This document shows positions 8,823 through 16,113 of a DNA stretch of 33,552 nucleotides, piece after piece. Position numbers and translations under genes: made by a program. The stretch covers positions 1-33,552 of the forward strand of contig JACNIZ010000236.1 in NCBI GenBank assembly GCA_014382805.1, read 5' to 3'. Source of the DNA: Planctomycetota bacterium. GTDB taxonomy: Bacteria > Planctomycetota > UBA1135. The first letter of the stretch is position 1, and each line of letters opens with the position of its first letter. The notes beneath the pieces are model-generated. The model saw nothing but the letters and a program-made list of their open reading frames with translations, searched no databases and was not told the DNA's origin.

Positions 8823-10298
8823 TTAGCCGCTTACTGCAGCCTCCTGCGGAGTGGATGGTCGACTCCAGGCGGCGCTCTTAGCGTCCATAATTTCACGTAA
8901 GTCCTCGATCTTGACGCGTTCCTGGGCCATCGAATCGCGCTCGCGCAAAGTGACGCTGCCGTCGCTAAGGGTATCGCCATCGACAGTGACACAGAATGGT
9001 GTACCGATCTCATCCTGACGCCGGTAGCGTCTGCCAATGGACTGATTTTCTTCAATCGCAGTACGGAAATGGCGACGTAATTCCTGCTCAATCTCGGCCG
9101 CCTTTTCCGGCATGCCTTCTTTTTTCACCAACGGGAAGATCGCCACGGTGACCGGCGCAATGCGTGGGTGGAAATGCAAAACAACGCGCTTTTGCTTGCC
9201 TTCACCTTCTTCGTCATAGGCGTCGGCGAGGAAAGTCATTGCAGTGCGATCGCAACCAGCAGCGGGCTCAATTACAAATGGGGTGATGTGCTCATTAGCT
9301 TCCTGATCAAAGTAACTCAAGTTTTGGCCGCTACATTCGCTGTGCTTTGTCAGGTCGTAATTGGAGCGGTTGGCGATGCCTTCCAGCTCGGACCAGCCGA
9401 ATGGGAACAAGTATTCGACGTCGCCGCAACCACGCGCATAGTGGGCCAATTCATCTTTTGCGTGCTCGCGCATGCGCAGCTTGTCTGGGTTGATGCCCAG
9501 ATCCAAGTACCACTGATAGCGCTCCTGCTGCCAGTACTTGTACCACTCATCGGCTTCCTCGGGACGGCAGAAGAATTCCATTTCCATTTGCTCGAACTCA
9601 CGCGTGCGGAAGACAAAGTTGCCGGGCGTAATTTCGTTGCGGAATGACTTGCCAATTTGGGCAATGCCGAACGGCAATTTTTTGCGTGTAGAAGTCACCA
9701 CATTGTTGAAGTTAATAAAAATGCCCTGGGCGGTTTCGGGTCGCAAATACGCAATCGAAGCACTGCCTTCCACCGCACCGACCTGGGTTTGGAACATCAA
9801 ATTGAACTGGCGTACGTCGGTCCAATCATCGGTACCGGAAACAGGGTCCTTGATGCCTTCATCCAAAATCAACTGCTTCAACGCGTCGTTGTCGCCAATG
9901 GCCGCCACCAACTTGGACTCCAATGCAGCAACCTTGTCAGTTTTACCCTTCTTGCGATACTTCTCGATCTTGGCTTCAACCAAGTGATCGGCGCGATAAC
10001 GTTGCTTAGAAGTTTTGTTATCAATCAGAGGGTCACTAAAGCCGCCGACGTGGCCACTTGCTTGCCAAACCTTGGGCGATTGAATAATCGCCGAATCCAA
10101 GCCGACGATATCCTGACGTGAGTAAACCATGGCTTCCCACCAGGCTTCTTTGACGCGTTTTTTCAGTTCAACGCCCAATGGCCCCCAGTCATAAGTGGAG
10201 CCTTGGCCTCCGTAAATTTCGGAAGCAGGAAATACAAAACCTCTGCGTTTGCAGAGGGAGACAACTTTGTCCATCACGGAGGGTGCAGGCTTTGCCAT
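8823..10298 (-). CDS. glyS: Glycyl-tRNA synthetase, single-chain (alpha2) class II type
   Basis: 491 residues. It charges tRNA-Gly. This is the dimeric single-chain type shared with archaea, eukaryotes and part of the bacteria, not the GlyQ/GlyS tetramer. Visible landmarks are the N-terminal FVFPASEIYGG with the DWGPLG loop (about 21-43), LRPETAQG (185-192), motif 2 FRNEI (219-223) followed by the glycine-pocket segment EFEQMEMEFF (234-243), and motif 3 GCDRT (348-352). An anticodon-binding domain follows from about residue 380 to the end. A tRNA-Gly(GCC) gene lies about 5.7 kb away in this window. It is the first gene of the minus-strand run and its promoter must lie in 10299-10606. Confidence 0.96.
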   Translation of the reverse strand: MAKPAPSVMDKVVSLCKRRGFVFPASEIYGGQGSTYDWGPLGVELKKRVKEAWWEAMVYSRQDIVGLDSAIIQSPKVWQASGHVGGFSDPLIDNKTSKQRYRADHLVEAKIEKYRKKGKTDKVAALESKLVAAIGDNDALKQLILDEGIKDPVSGTDDWTDVRQFNLMFQTQVGAVEGSASIAYLRPETAQGIFINFNNVVTSTRKKLPFGIAQIGKSFRNEITPGNFVFRTREFEQMEMEFFCRPEEADEWYKYWQQERYQWYLDLGINPDKLRMREHAKDELAHYARGCGDVEYLFPFGWSELEGIANRSNYDLTKHSECSGQNLSYFDQEANEHITPFVIEPAAGCDRTAMTFLADAYDEEGEGKQKRVVLHFHPRIAPVTVAIFPLVKKEGMPEKAAEIEQELRRHFRTAIEENQSIGRRYRRQDEIGTPFCVTVDGDTLSDGSVTLRERDSMAQERVKIEDLREIMDAKSAAWSRPSTPQEAAVSG

Positions 10299-10508
10299 GG
10301 TGGCCAGATTTTATGTGCGCGGACGCACCGAAACAGCCTACCGTCGGATGGATTCAGGCAAAAAAACGAGACGCCCGCCCTCCAACTGCGGACGCCCCGC
10401 AGGGCTAAATATCCCTTGTTGCTGAACCAAAGCTCTGCAACCCTTGGCGAACCAAGTTCACCTAGACTAACGACATTTGTGGATTGGGACGGCAAGGATT
10501 CGGCCTGT

Positions 10509-10520
10509 TTCACCGGTGAA
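10509..10520. promoter_or_regulatory. Perfect 12-base palindrome, candidate operator
   Basis: TTCACCGGTGAA is a perfect palindrome lying 86 bases upstream of the AAA+/Fis start codon and about 210 bases upstream of the divergent glyS start. A half-site (TTCACC) also occurs near 10457. Its length and symmetry fit a dimeric helix-turn-helix protein. No regulator can be named from the sequence. Confidence 0.4.
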
Positions 10521-10538
10521 GCAACATTCAAACTATCA

Positions 10539-10570
10539 ATATGAGAGTTGACTGTTCAAATATGAGAGTT
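10539..10570 (+). promoter_or_regulatory. Two direct repeats 21 bases apart upstream of the AAA+ gene
   Basis: ATATGAGAGTT occurs exactly at 10539-10549 and at 10560-10570. The start-to-start distance of 21 bases is two helical turns, so bound proteins would lie on the same DNA face. A TTGACT hexamer (10548-10553) and a TACAAT hexamer (10575-10580) flank the second copy, but they are 21 bases apart, longer than the usual 16-18. The second copy fills that spacer. This fits a regulator-dependent or autoregulated promoter. Confidence 0.5.
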
Positions 10571-10606
10571 TCATTACAATGATCGGGGAAAGAATCGTCC
10601 CTCCCT

Positions 10607-11623
10607 ATGTCTACTTCACTCCCCCCCGACGACCCCTCGATCACCGCAGTTTTTCGTCGCCGCCAGGTGACCTTTGAATTTTTCCAGACCCGGGACTTGG
10701 GCATGGCGAAAATCCTAGTCAAGGCGGACAAACTGGCCCAGTTGGACGCTCCGGTTTTAGTTCACGGAGAACCTGGGACGGGCAAATCACTCTTAGCCCA
10801 GGCGATTCACAACGGTTCGCAGCGCGCGCGTCGACCGCTTCGTGTGTTGGGATCTGGCGACGCCGCCGGACGCCAAATCCGCGAACGCTTGTTCGGATCG
10901 AGTGGAGAACCCGGCTTGATCGACCTTTGTGAAGGCGGCACCCTAATCCTAGACGAGGTCCAAGAATGGCCCGATGAGGTGCAAGTGCTGTTTGAGCAAA
11001 TCCTCGATTTCCGCGAATTCCCATCGCCCATCGATCAAAGCCCGCGCTTCGTTGACGTGCGCCTCATTGTGACTGCCAGCGGCGTCGACACCATGGCGTC
11101 GCACTGCCCAGACGGGGTGGTTCCTGGTTTGTATCACCGCTTGCGAGGCACCGAGATCCAGCTTCCGCCGTTGGCCGCCCGCCAACCTGACATAGAATTC
11201 CTCGCGATGGAATTTTTGGCTCGCTTCGCCCGCCGTGAAGGAGTGCGACCGGCAGCATTGAGCCCAGAAGCGCTTCAAACCGTGTTGGAACGGCGTTGGT
11301 ATGGAAACCTGCGAGAATTGGATCAAGCAATGCGCGCGGCTTCGATCTCAGCGGGCACAAGCGGCTTAATTACCTGCCCTGACTTGCCCTTGCCATTAGA
11401 AGCCCCGATGCGCGATCACCAAATGCCTTACCGTTTGGATCGCATCGAAAAATGGGCGTACCAACGCGCGCTGCGGGCGACTTCGGGTAACCGCAAGCAA
11501 GCCATCACTATGCTGGGAGTCGCGCCGGCGACGTTTTACCGCAAGGCACGTACCTTCGGCCTTATTGAAAAGCGTTCCCGCCCTGTGGGCGGTCAAACCA
11601 GTTCGGTTGACGCGGAGGATTAA
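10607..11623 (+). CDS. AAA+ regulator with Fis-type HTH, lacking the sigma-54 GAFTGA loop
   Basis: 338 residues, related to NtrC-family enhancer-binding proteins. Walker A is GEPGTGKS (54-61) and Walker B is LILDEV (113-118). An arginine-finger segment GLYHRLRG follows near 184-191, and WYGNLREL is in the lid. The C-terminus is a Fis-like helix-turn-helix (GNRKQAITMLGVAPATFYRKA). Between ERLFG (about 93-97) and the glycine-rich stretch before Walker B, the usual GAFTGA insertion is missing and only a few residues join the two. GAFTGA contacts sigma-54, so this protein should not activate sigma-54 promoters. It may act with another sigma factor or not be a classical activator. There is no receiver, GAF or PAS domain, so signal input is unclear. 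Its last 62 bases overlap the convergent M16-like gene. Confidence 0.85.
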   Translation: MSTSLPPDDPSITAVFRRRQVTFEFFQTRDLGMAKILVKADKLAQLDAPVLVHGEPGTGKSLLAQAIHNGSQRARRPLRVLGSGDAAGRQIRERLFGSSGEPGLIDLCEGGTLILDEVQEWPDEVQVLFEQILDFREFPSPIDQSPRFVDVRLIVTASGVDTMASHCPDGVVPGLYHRLRGTEIQLPPLAARQPDIEFLAMEFLARFARREGVRPAALSPEALQTVLERRWYGNLRELDQAMRAASISAGTSGLITCPDLPLPLEAPMRDHQMPYRLDRIEKWAYQRALRATSGNRKQAITMLGVAPATFYRKARTFGLIEKRSRPVGGQTSSVDAED

Positions 11624-13709
11624 CCTGCCATTGAAATAGCTGCCAAGTCTCCGAATCCGCCTTACCTTTCGTTGGCGCAGGATATTCCAAGTTTTCAGAC
11701 CTAGTCGTCACGCTTAGCCGAGCGGGCAACTTGAGGCCATTCACAGTTTGAAATCCTAAATACTGCACCATTAAATTCGGGCAACGCAAGCGCTCAATTT
11801 GGCCATTGCCTAGACAGTGCAGCTCAAAGCTAATTCCAGAACTAGATGTCAATTCAACGCCCGCAGTACCGGCGGCTAGGTCCCTCGCCAACAAATTGCC
11901 GCGCGCTAATTCCATCAACAAGGTCGGCAACAATGCCATAGCGAATTCATTCCAGCTGTGACGTTCCGACGCCATCAAAGTGCGTACCCGGTCGCCATTT
12001 TTTTGCCAACCGCCCTCGTCATTAACTACCACCACGCTGCTATTCATCAGCTTTTGATTGGAGCCTTTAAATGCTTGATAACGCAGTCTATTCGGGTTTT
12101 CCAGGATCACTTGGGCTTCACTCGGCGCCCGCCCGTTATACCCCTGTCGACGCAATTGAGTGGCAAATAACGCTGCCCCTTGCCAAGCGGCGACGCCGCC
12201 GTGGGCCTGTAAAATTCGAGCCGACCAACCCTGCCCAGTATCGACCGAAGCTGCCCGCTCCGCCGTTTCTTCCGCCCCAATAGTTGCTTGGCTTGGCTGC
12301 TCGGCTTGCGGTTCCGTTAATAACACCGATTCCTCAGCCGACGGTGCGTCCAAAAACTGCAACAGGACTAACTGGGAACGTACCTGGTCGGACTCGCCGC
12401 GCAAGAAAAACCGCAATTGTGAGGTGCGCAAATGGCGTCGCGTGGCGGCGATGACTTCTTTCTTGCTTAATCGAGAAAGCGACCATTCCAGGAGTTCGTC
12501 AAAGTTGCGCGGATAGCCAAAATATTCCAAATCCAAAGCTCGCTCCAGCCGATCCTTGATTGCGGGGCTACTCCGCACGACCTCTAGCGTTGCACTCCGA
12601 ACCGCGGCCTGTAACTGCTCATCTGTGCAACTTTGCAGCGCGACGTCGGCGGAACCTAAATGATGCATAAATGCCTCTAAACGTTCACTCATGGCATTTG
12701 AGGACGATTGGCCTTGAGCAACAAAACGTCCTGCATGGCGATATCCACCTTGCCATTCCAGCTGCCAATTTGCGTTACTCAATAACCTTCCAGCGACCAA
12801 CAGCGCCGGCATGTCAGGGTGATCCCAACGCAAACCGGAAGCCAAAGCCATCCAGTCATTTTGTTGCCCAGGAGCCACAATGACGATGGTATTAGAGTCG
12901 CGCTCAAACCCAGTCCCCTCGGCACGACTTGCCGCCTGGGGGCGCCAGCCGCCCAAAGTGGATGCCACAGAATCCATCCAATTGGAATTCGCATTTTGAT
13001 GGGACAGTGCCAAAATCGCGTTGCGACTGCCATATTGTTCGGCATAAAAACGACGCACTGCCGAGGCGGGAATCGCCATGGATGGTGCCTGCAGTGAGTG
13101 GTCGCTAGCAAGCTCATAGCCGGGATAAGCTCGCCGCGCATCTTCCAACAGGCCGGTATTCGATGGCTTTTCGGTTTGCCGCATTCGTTGCATAGCTCGA
13201 TCCATTTGCTCCGGAGCAAACTCGGTTTCAGCAATCCCTTGATATAAATAACCAAGCGCAGCTCGCAAGGTTTGGGCCGACGTTCGGAAGTAGAAGTCCG
13301 TCCACTGAGCCTGCACGTCGGCTTGGAAATGGTGGATAGCGTGCCCACCTGTCCCCGACATGGACGGTGCGGCTTGTTGTGCAGGTAAACCTGCTAAAAC
13401 CACGTTTGCGGTTAATTGCGCCAATCCGGGCCATTCTTCTGGATCCGCATGCCAGCCAGTCTCTACCCGCAGGCAGCCGTGAACGATTTGGCTATTCGCG
13501 GCGGCGGAACGGGAGGACGTCGGCGGCGGCAATACCAACACAGCCATGCCATTTTCCAAACGATGGCGGGCCAAACGATCGGCCGCAGGTGACATGCCTA
13601 TAAGTGGCGTGCGCTGGTCGGTTTTATCGGGCTGAAGACGACTGGAGCCCCAATCGCAACTGCCCAACAAGAGGAGCAGGAATAACCCTAGGCGAAGACG
13701 TCTATTCAT
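11562..13709 (-). CDS. M16-peptidase-like lipoprotein, probably inactive, with C-terminal LolA-like region
   Basis: About 715 residues. The N-terminus MNRRLRLGLF then a Leu-run and LLGSC (Cys18) is a clear lipoprotein signal. The start at ATG 13709 overlaps the gpsA stop by 8 bases (ATGAATAG). Residues about 45-470 follow the paired M16 layout: LARHRLENGMAVLVL, then LRVETGWHADPEEWPGLAQL. Where active M16 enzymes have HxxEH, this protein reads A-Q-L-T-A (about 97-101), so it cannot bind zinc there. It may be the inactive partner of an active subunit elsewhere, or a chaperone. Residues about 500-710 (AHGGVAAWQGA onward) resemble the lipoprotein-carrier (LolA-like) beta fold seen fused to M16 proteins. 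It is the third gene of the plsY-gpsA run. Confidence 0.78.
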   Translation of the reverse strand: MNRRLRLGLFLLLLLGSCDWGSSRLQPDKTDQRTPLIGMSPAADRLARHRLENGMAVLVLPPPTSSRSAAANSQIVHGCLRVETGWHADPEEWPGLAQLTANVVLAGLPAQQAAPSMSGTGGHAIHHFQADVQAQWTDFYFRTSAQTLRAALGYLYQGIAETEFAPEQMDRAMQRMRQTEKPSNTGLLEDARRAYPGYELASDHSLQAPSMAIPASAVRRFYAEQYGSRNAILALSHQNANSNWMDSVASTLGGWRPQAASRAEGTGFERDSNTIVIVAPGQQNDWMALASGLRWDHPDMPALLVAGRLLSNANWQLEWQGGYRHAGRFVAQGQSSSNAMSERLEAFMHHLGSADVALQSCTDEQLQAAVRSATLEVVRSSPAIKDRLERALDLEYFGYPRNFDELLEWSLSRLSKKEVIAATRRHLRTSQLRFFLRGESDQVRSQLVLLQFLDAPSAEESVLLTEPQAEQPSQATIGAEETAERAASVDTGQGWSARILQAHGGVAAWQGAALFATQLRRQGYNGRAPSEAQVILENPNRLRYQAFKGSNQKLMNSSVVVVNDEGGWQKNGDRVRTLMASERHSWNEFAMALLPTLLMELARGNLLARDLAAGTAGVELTSSSGISFELHCLGNGQIERLRCPNLMVQYLGFQTVNGLKLPARLSVTTRSENLEYPAPTKGKADSETWQLFQWQVNPPRQPNWFDRPQGGNAFQ
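11578..11592. repeat. Short hairpin in the overlapping 3' ends of two convergent genes
   Basis: CCGCCC and GGGCGG form a perfect 6-base stem with a TGT loop, inside the final codons of both the AAA+ regulator gene and the M16-like gene. No T-tract follows in either direction, so it is not a standard intrinsic terminator. A structural or bidirectional 3'-end role is possible but unproven. Confidence 0.4.
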
Positions 13710-14727
13710 TTGCGTGCAAGGCTTGGGTGGCATCTAATTCCGGTTTTGAGGGTCGACTCATCAACTCCCTTACGGCTTCACCCACGTCGGCGTTGTCGAA
13801 CAAAATGCCATAAAGCGCATCGGTGATCGGCATTTCGATGTTGCGCTCGCGCGCGGCTTTGTGAATCGCCTTGGTTGTCCACACTCCTTCCGCCACCTTT
13901 TGAGTAGATGCCAGAATCTCCTCTAAGCTTTCACCGCTGCCAATGCGATGGCCCAGTGAACGATTTCGCGAGTGCTGGGAATAGCAGGTCACCATCAAAT
14001 CGCCGGCACCGCTAAGTCCGAAAAAAGTTTCGCGTTGGGCGCCATAAGATTCGCCAAATCGGGCCATTTCAATTAAACCGCGGCTAACCAATGCCGCCTT
14101 CGCATTGTCGCCCAAACCCAACCCGTCGGCGACGCCAGCGCCGACTGCGATAATGTTTTTTAAAGCACCGCCCAGTTCGACCCCAACCGGATCGGAACTG
14201 GTGTAAACGCGAAATTGCTCACTGGCAATCCGTTCTTGGCAACATTTCGCCAATTCAGGATTCTGGGCCGCCGCGACCACCGTAGTGGCTAAACCGCGAC
14301 TGACTTCTTCCGCATGAGAAGGACCGGACAATACTGCGATGTCGTCGGTGCCGGTGAATTCGGCCAGGATTTCGGTTGGCCTCAACAAGGTAGAAATTTC
14401 CAAACCCTTCGAAGCGGAAACCAACGGGATGTTGCTTAAACGCGGTCCAAATCGCTCTAAGGTCGGTCGAAGAAACTGAGTGGGAACGACGGAATAGCAT
14501 TCCACTGCGCCATCAATCGCTTCATCGGCATCGCCGGTCCAGACAATTTCTTCAGGGATATGCACGCCCGCCAAATACTTGCTGTTATCGCGACTGCGTG
14601 CGACCTTGCGGCAGTAATCCGCGTCGAAACCCCAAACCGCGACCTCGCGGCCAGCGTTGTGCAAAGCCATGGCAATTGCTTGCCCCCATCCGCCGTCTCC
14701 AATGACTAGTGTTTTTCCGCTCAACAT
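13702..14727 (-). CDS. gpsA: Glycerol-3-phosphate dehydrogenase [NAD(P)+]
   Basis: 341 residues, typical length. It makes sn-glycerol 3-phosphate from dihydroxyacetone phosphate, the backbone for phospholipids. The NAD(P)-binding loop is GDGGWG (10-15; the first Gly-x-Gly is standard). Other family marks are SASKGLE (104-110), SGPSHAEEV (134-142), the catalytic Lys190 in GALKNIIAVGAG, and GLSGAGDLMVTC. ATG 14727 has a good Shine-Dalgarno sequence (AAGGAA) at suitable spacing. It sits 46 bases after plsY, whose product uses the glycerol 3-phosphate made here, so the pair forms a logical two-step cassette at the entry to phospholipid synthesis. Confidence 0.97.
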   Translation of the reverse strand: MLSGKTLVIGDGGWGQAIAMALHNAGREVAVWGFDADYCRKVARSRDNSKYLAGVHIPEEIVWTGDADEAIDGAVECYSVVPTQFLRPTLERFGPRLSNIPLVSASKGLEISTLLRPTEILAEFTGTDDIAVLSGPSHAEEVSRGLATTVVAAAQNPELAKCCQERIASEQFRVYTSSDPVGVELGGALKNIIAVGAGVADGLGLGDNAKAALVSRGLIEMARFGESYGAQRETFFGLSGAGDLMVTCYSQHSRNRSLGHRIGSGESLEEILASTQKVAEGVWTTKAIHKAARERNIEMPITDALYGILFDNADVGEAVRELMSRPSKPELDATQALHANE

Positions 14728-14773
14728 GTGCTTATTCCTTGCTTAATCTGATTTCGGTAGCGAACTGCGCTGC

Positions 14774-15364
14774 TCAAGATGAGCGAGACCCCAACTTACG
14801 CTCTTCACCGTCCAGGAGGCGCTTGATGTTGGCTCGATGGGTGAAAAAAAGGAGCACGCCGGCGACGATGCTGAAGTAGAGCAATGACTCAGACTCACCA
14901 CGCCACCAAACGATGATGGGGAACAGCACCCCTATCGCAAGCGAACCAACCGACATCATGCGCGCCAAAGCCACTGCAGCGACAAAACCAAGCATGGCAA
15001 AAAGCATGGACATCGGCGCGAGTCCTAAACCAGCGCCGACGTAGGTCGCGAGGCCTTTCCCGCCCTGGAATCGGAAATAAATCGGCCAAATGTGCCCGCA
15101 GAAGGCGCCCAGACCCGCCCAAACCGCCAACGAGTAGTCGTCGTTGATGGCTAACCAGGCTAAAACCGGGATCAAACCCTTAGCCGCGTCCAAAAACCCG
15201 ACCAAAGTCCCAATTTTCCGCCCCATTAAGCGGCCGGCGTTGGTGGCACCAGGGTTGCCGCTGCCAGAACCGCGAATATCAACACCCTTGAGCCTTGCGA
15301 GCAGCAAAGCGAAAGAAAAAGCGCCTAAAAAATAGCCGCTCAGAAAGGCGAGGTAGGGTGCCAT
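14774..15364 (-). CDS. plsY: Acyl-phosphate:glycerol-3-phosphate acyltransferase
   Basis: 196 residues, an integral membrane protein with about five hydrophobic segments. PlsY transfers an acyl group from acyl-phosphate to glycerol 3-phosphate at the cytoplasmic membrane. The three family motifs are present: GSGSGNPGATN (32-42), a GHIWPIYFRFQGGKG segment with His91 and GGKG at 101-104, and a C-terminal FTHRANIKRLL (about 174-184). It is the first gene of the plsY-gpsA-M16 run and is divergent from the ferredoxin gene, 148 bases away. No clear Shine-Dalgarno precedes ATG 15364. Confidence 0.96.
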   Translation of the reverse strand: MAPYLAFLSGYFLGAFSFALLLARLKGVDIRGSGSGNPGATNAGRLMGRKIGTLVGFLDAAKGLIPVLAWLAINDDYSLAVWAGLGAFCGHIWPIYFRFQGGKGLATYVGAGLGLAPMSMLFAMLGFVAAVALARMMSVGSLAIGVLFPIIVWWRGESESLLYFSIVAGVLLFFTHRANIKRLLDGEERKLGSRSS

Positions 15365-15512
15365 GTACGCGCGTAGAAAGGGGCGAAGTTCGCTCAGGTT
15401 ACAGGATAGCTAATCGGTTTCGGGAAATACCTTGACCTACGCTCCGGCGCGACTAAGAAGAGTGCATCAGAAAACGGGAGCCCCCCCTGTGGCTCTCAAA
15501 TGGAAAAAATAC

Positions 15513-15779
15513 ATGACGTACGTCATTACCGAACCCTGCGTCAACACCAAAGACACTGCTTGCGTGGACGTCTGCCCGGTGGAATGCATCTACGAGGCCG
15601 AGCCCCAGCCCGGCACCCTTGAGCTCCCTATGTTCATCCACCCGGATGAGTGCATCGATTGCGGCGCTTGCGAACCTGAGTGCCCGGTGGACGCAATTTT
15701 TGTCGAGGAAGAAGTTCCAGACAAGTGGATGCCCTTTACTCAGGCGAACTCCGACCTAGCAGCCGAGTTCGACGGTTAA
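15513..15779 (+). CDS. Dicluster (7Fe/8Fe) ferredoxin
   Basis: 88 residues. It carries low-potential electrons in the cytoplasm. The pattern is that of the Azotobacter FdI-type family: Cys9, Cys17, Cys21 and Cys25 in the first half (EPCVNTKDTACVDVCPVECI) and Cys47, Cys50, Cys53 and Cys57 in the second (ECIDCGACEPECPVDAI). The second cluster binds 4Fe-4S. The wide Cys9-x7-Cys17 spacing suggests a 3Fe-4S first cluster. A longer reading starts at 15432, but the family begins at MTYVITEPC, so ATG 15513 with GGAAA upstream is chosen. It is a single-gene unit between plsY and tRNA-Gly; its redox partners are not in the window. Confidence 0.93.
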   Translation: MTYVITEPCVNTKDTACVDVCPVECIYEAEPQPGTLELPMFIHPDECIDCGACEPECPVDAIFVEEEVPDKWMPFTQANSDLAAEFDG

Positions 15780-15820
15780 TTGCAATTTAGCCCTGGCGGG
15801 GTTATTTCCGTCGCCAACAC

Positions 15821-15856
15821 ACCCCACGGGTTGCTTACAAAAGTGAGTCGTGGGGT
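15821..15856 (+). terminator. Inverted repeat after the ferredoxin gene
   Basis: ACCCCACG (15821-15828) and CGTGGGGT (15849-15856) are perfect complements with a 20-base loop, 42 bases after the ferredoxin stop. Three T follow on the plus strand, which is short for an intrinsic terminator. It probably marks the transcript end of the ferredoxin gene. Confidence 0.45.
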
Positions 15857-15943
15857 TTGCAATGCTGGCGATTGAATCAGAGTTTCCTTAACTGCGGCGC
15901 TCGCAATTCCGGCATGTTCCGACGTCTTAGCCTGCCCATGGAC

Positions 15944-15977
15944 AAAAAAAACCGGACCAGGAAAAATCCTGATCCGG
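15944..15977 (-). terminator. Intrinsic terminator of tRNA-Gly
   Basis: Read on the minus strand, a near-perfect 11-base stem (CCGGATCAGGA / TCCTGGTCCGG, with one G-T wobble) has a four-T loop and is followed directly by eight T. It begins 7 bases after the tRNA CCA end. This is a textbook rho-independent terminator. Confidence 0.93.
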
Positions 15978-15983
15978 ATGTAT

Positions 15984-16059
<76 letters not shown>

Positions 16060-16113
16060 TTTTTCAAGTGGGCGAGAAGGATAATTGCCTTCGCCGCCAA
16101 TGTCAACGCCCTA

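Larger units (their letters stand above)
10299..10606. other. Divergent intergenic region between glyS and the AAA+ regulator gene
   Basis: 308 bases without a convincing gene. It must hold the promoters for glyS (leftward) and for the AAA+/Fis gene (rightward). The right half contains a 12-base palindrome and two 11-base direct repeats, listed separately. On the minus strand there is a T-run (10369-10375 as A on plus) preceded by GC-rich sequence, but I could not fold a proper stem there and found no T-box or other known riboswitch. An 85-codon minus-strand reading (10274-10531) overlaps the glyS start and shows no family resemblance. Confidence 0.6.

Noticed and set aside
10361-10400. Possible glyS leader terminator or T-box
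   Set aside because: A T-run exists on the minus strand, but no stable stem or T-box element precedes it.
10274-10531. 85-codon minus-strand ORF in the glyS upstream region
   Set aside because: It overlaps the glyS start in a different frame and has no recognisable features.
12779-13348. 189-codon minus-strand ORF inside the M16-like gene
   Set aside because: It is in another frame of a gene with a clear lipoprotein signal and M16 layout.
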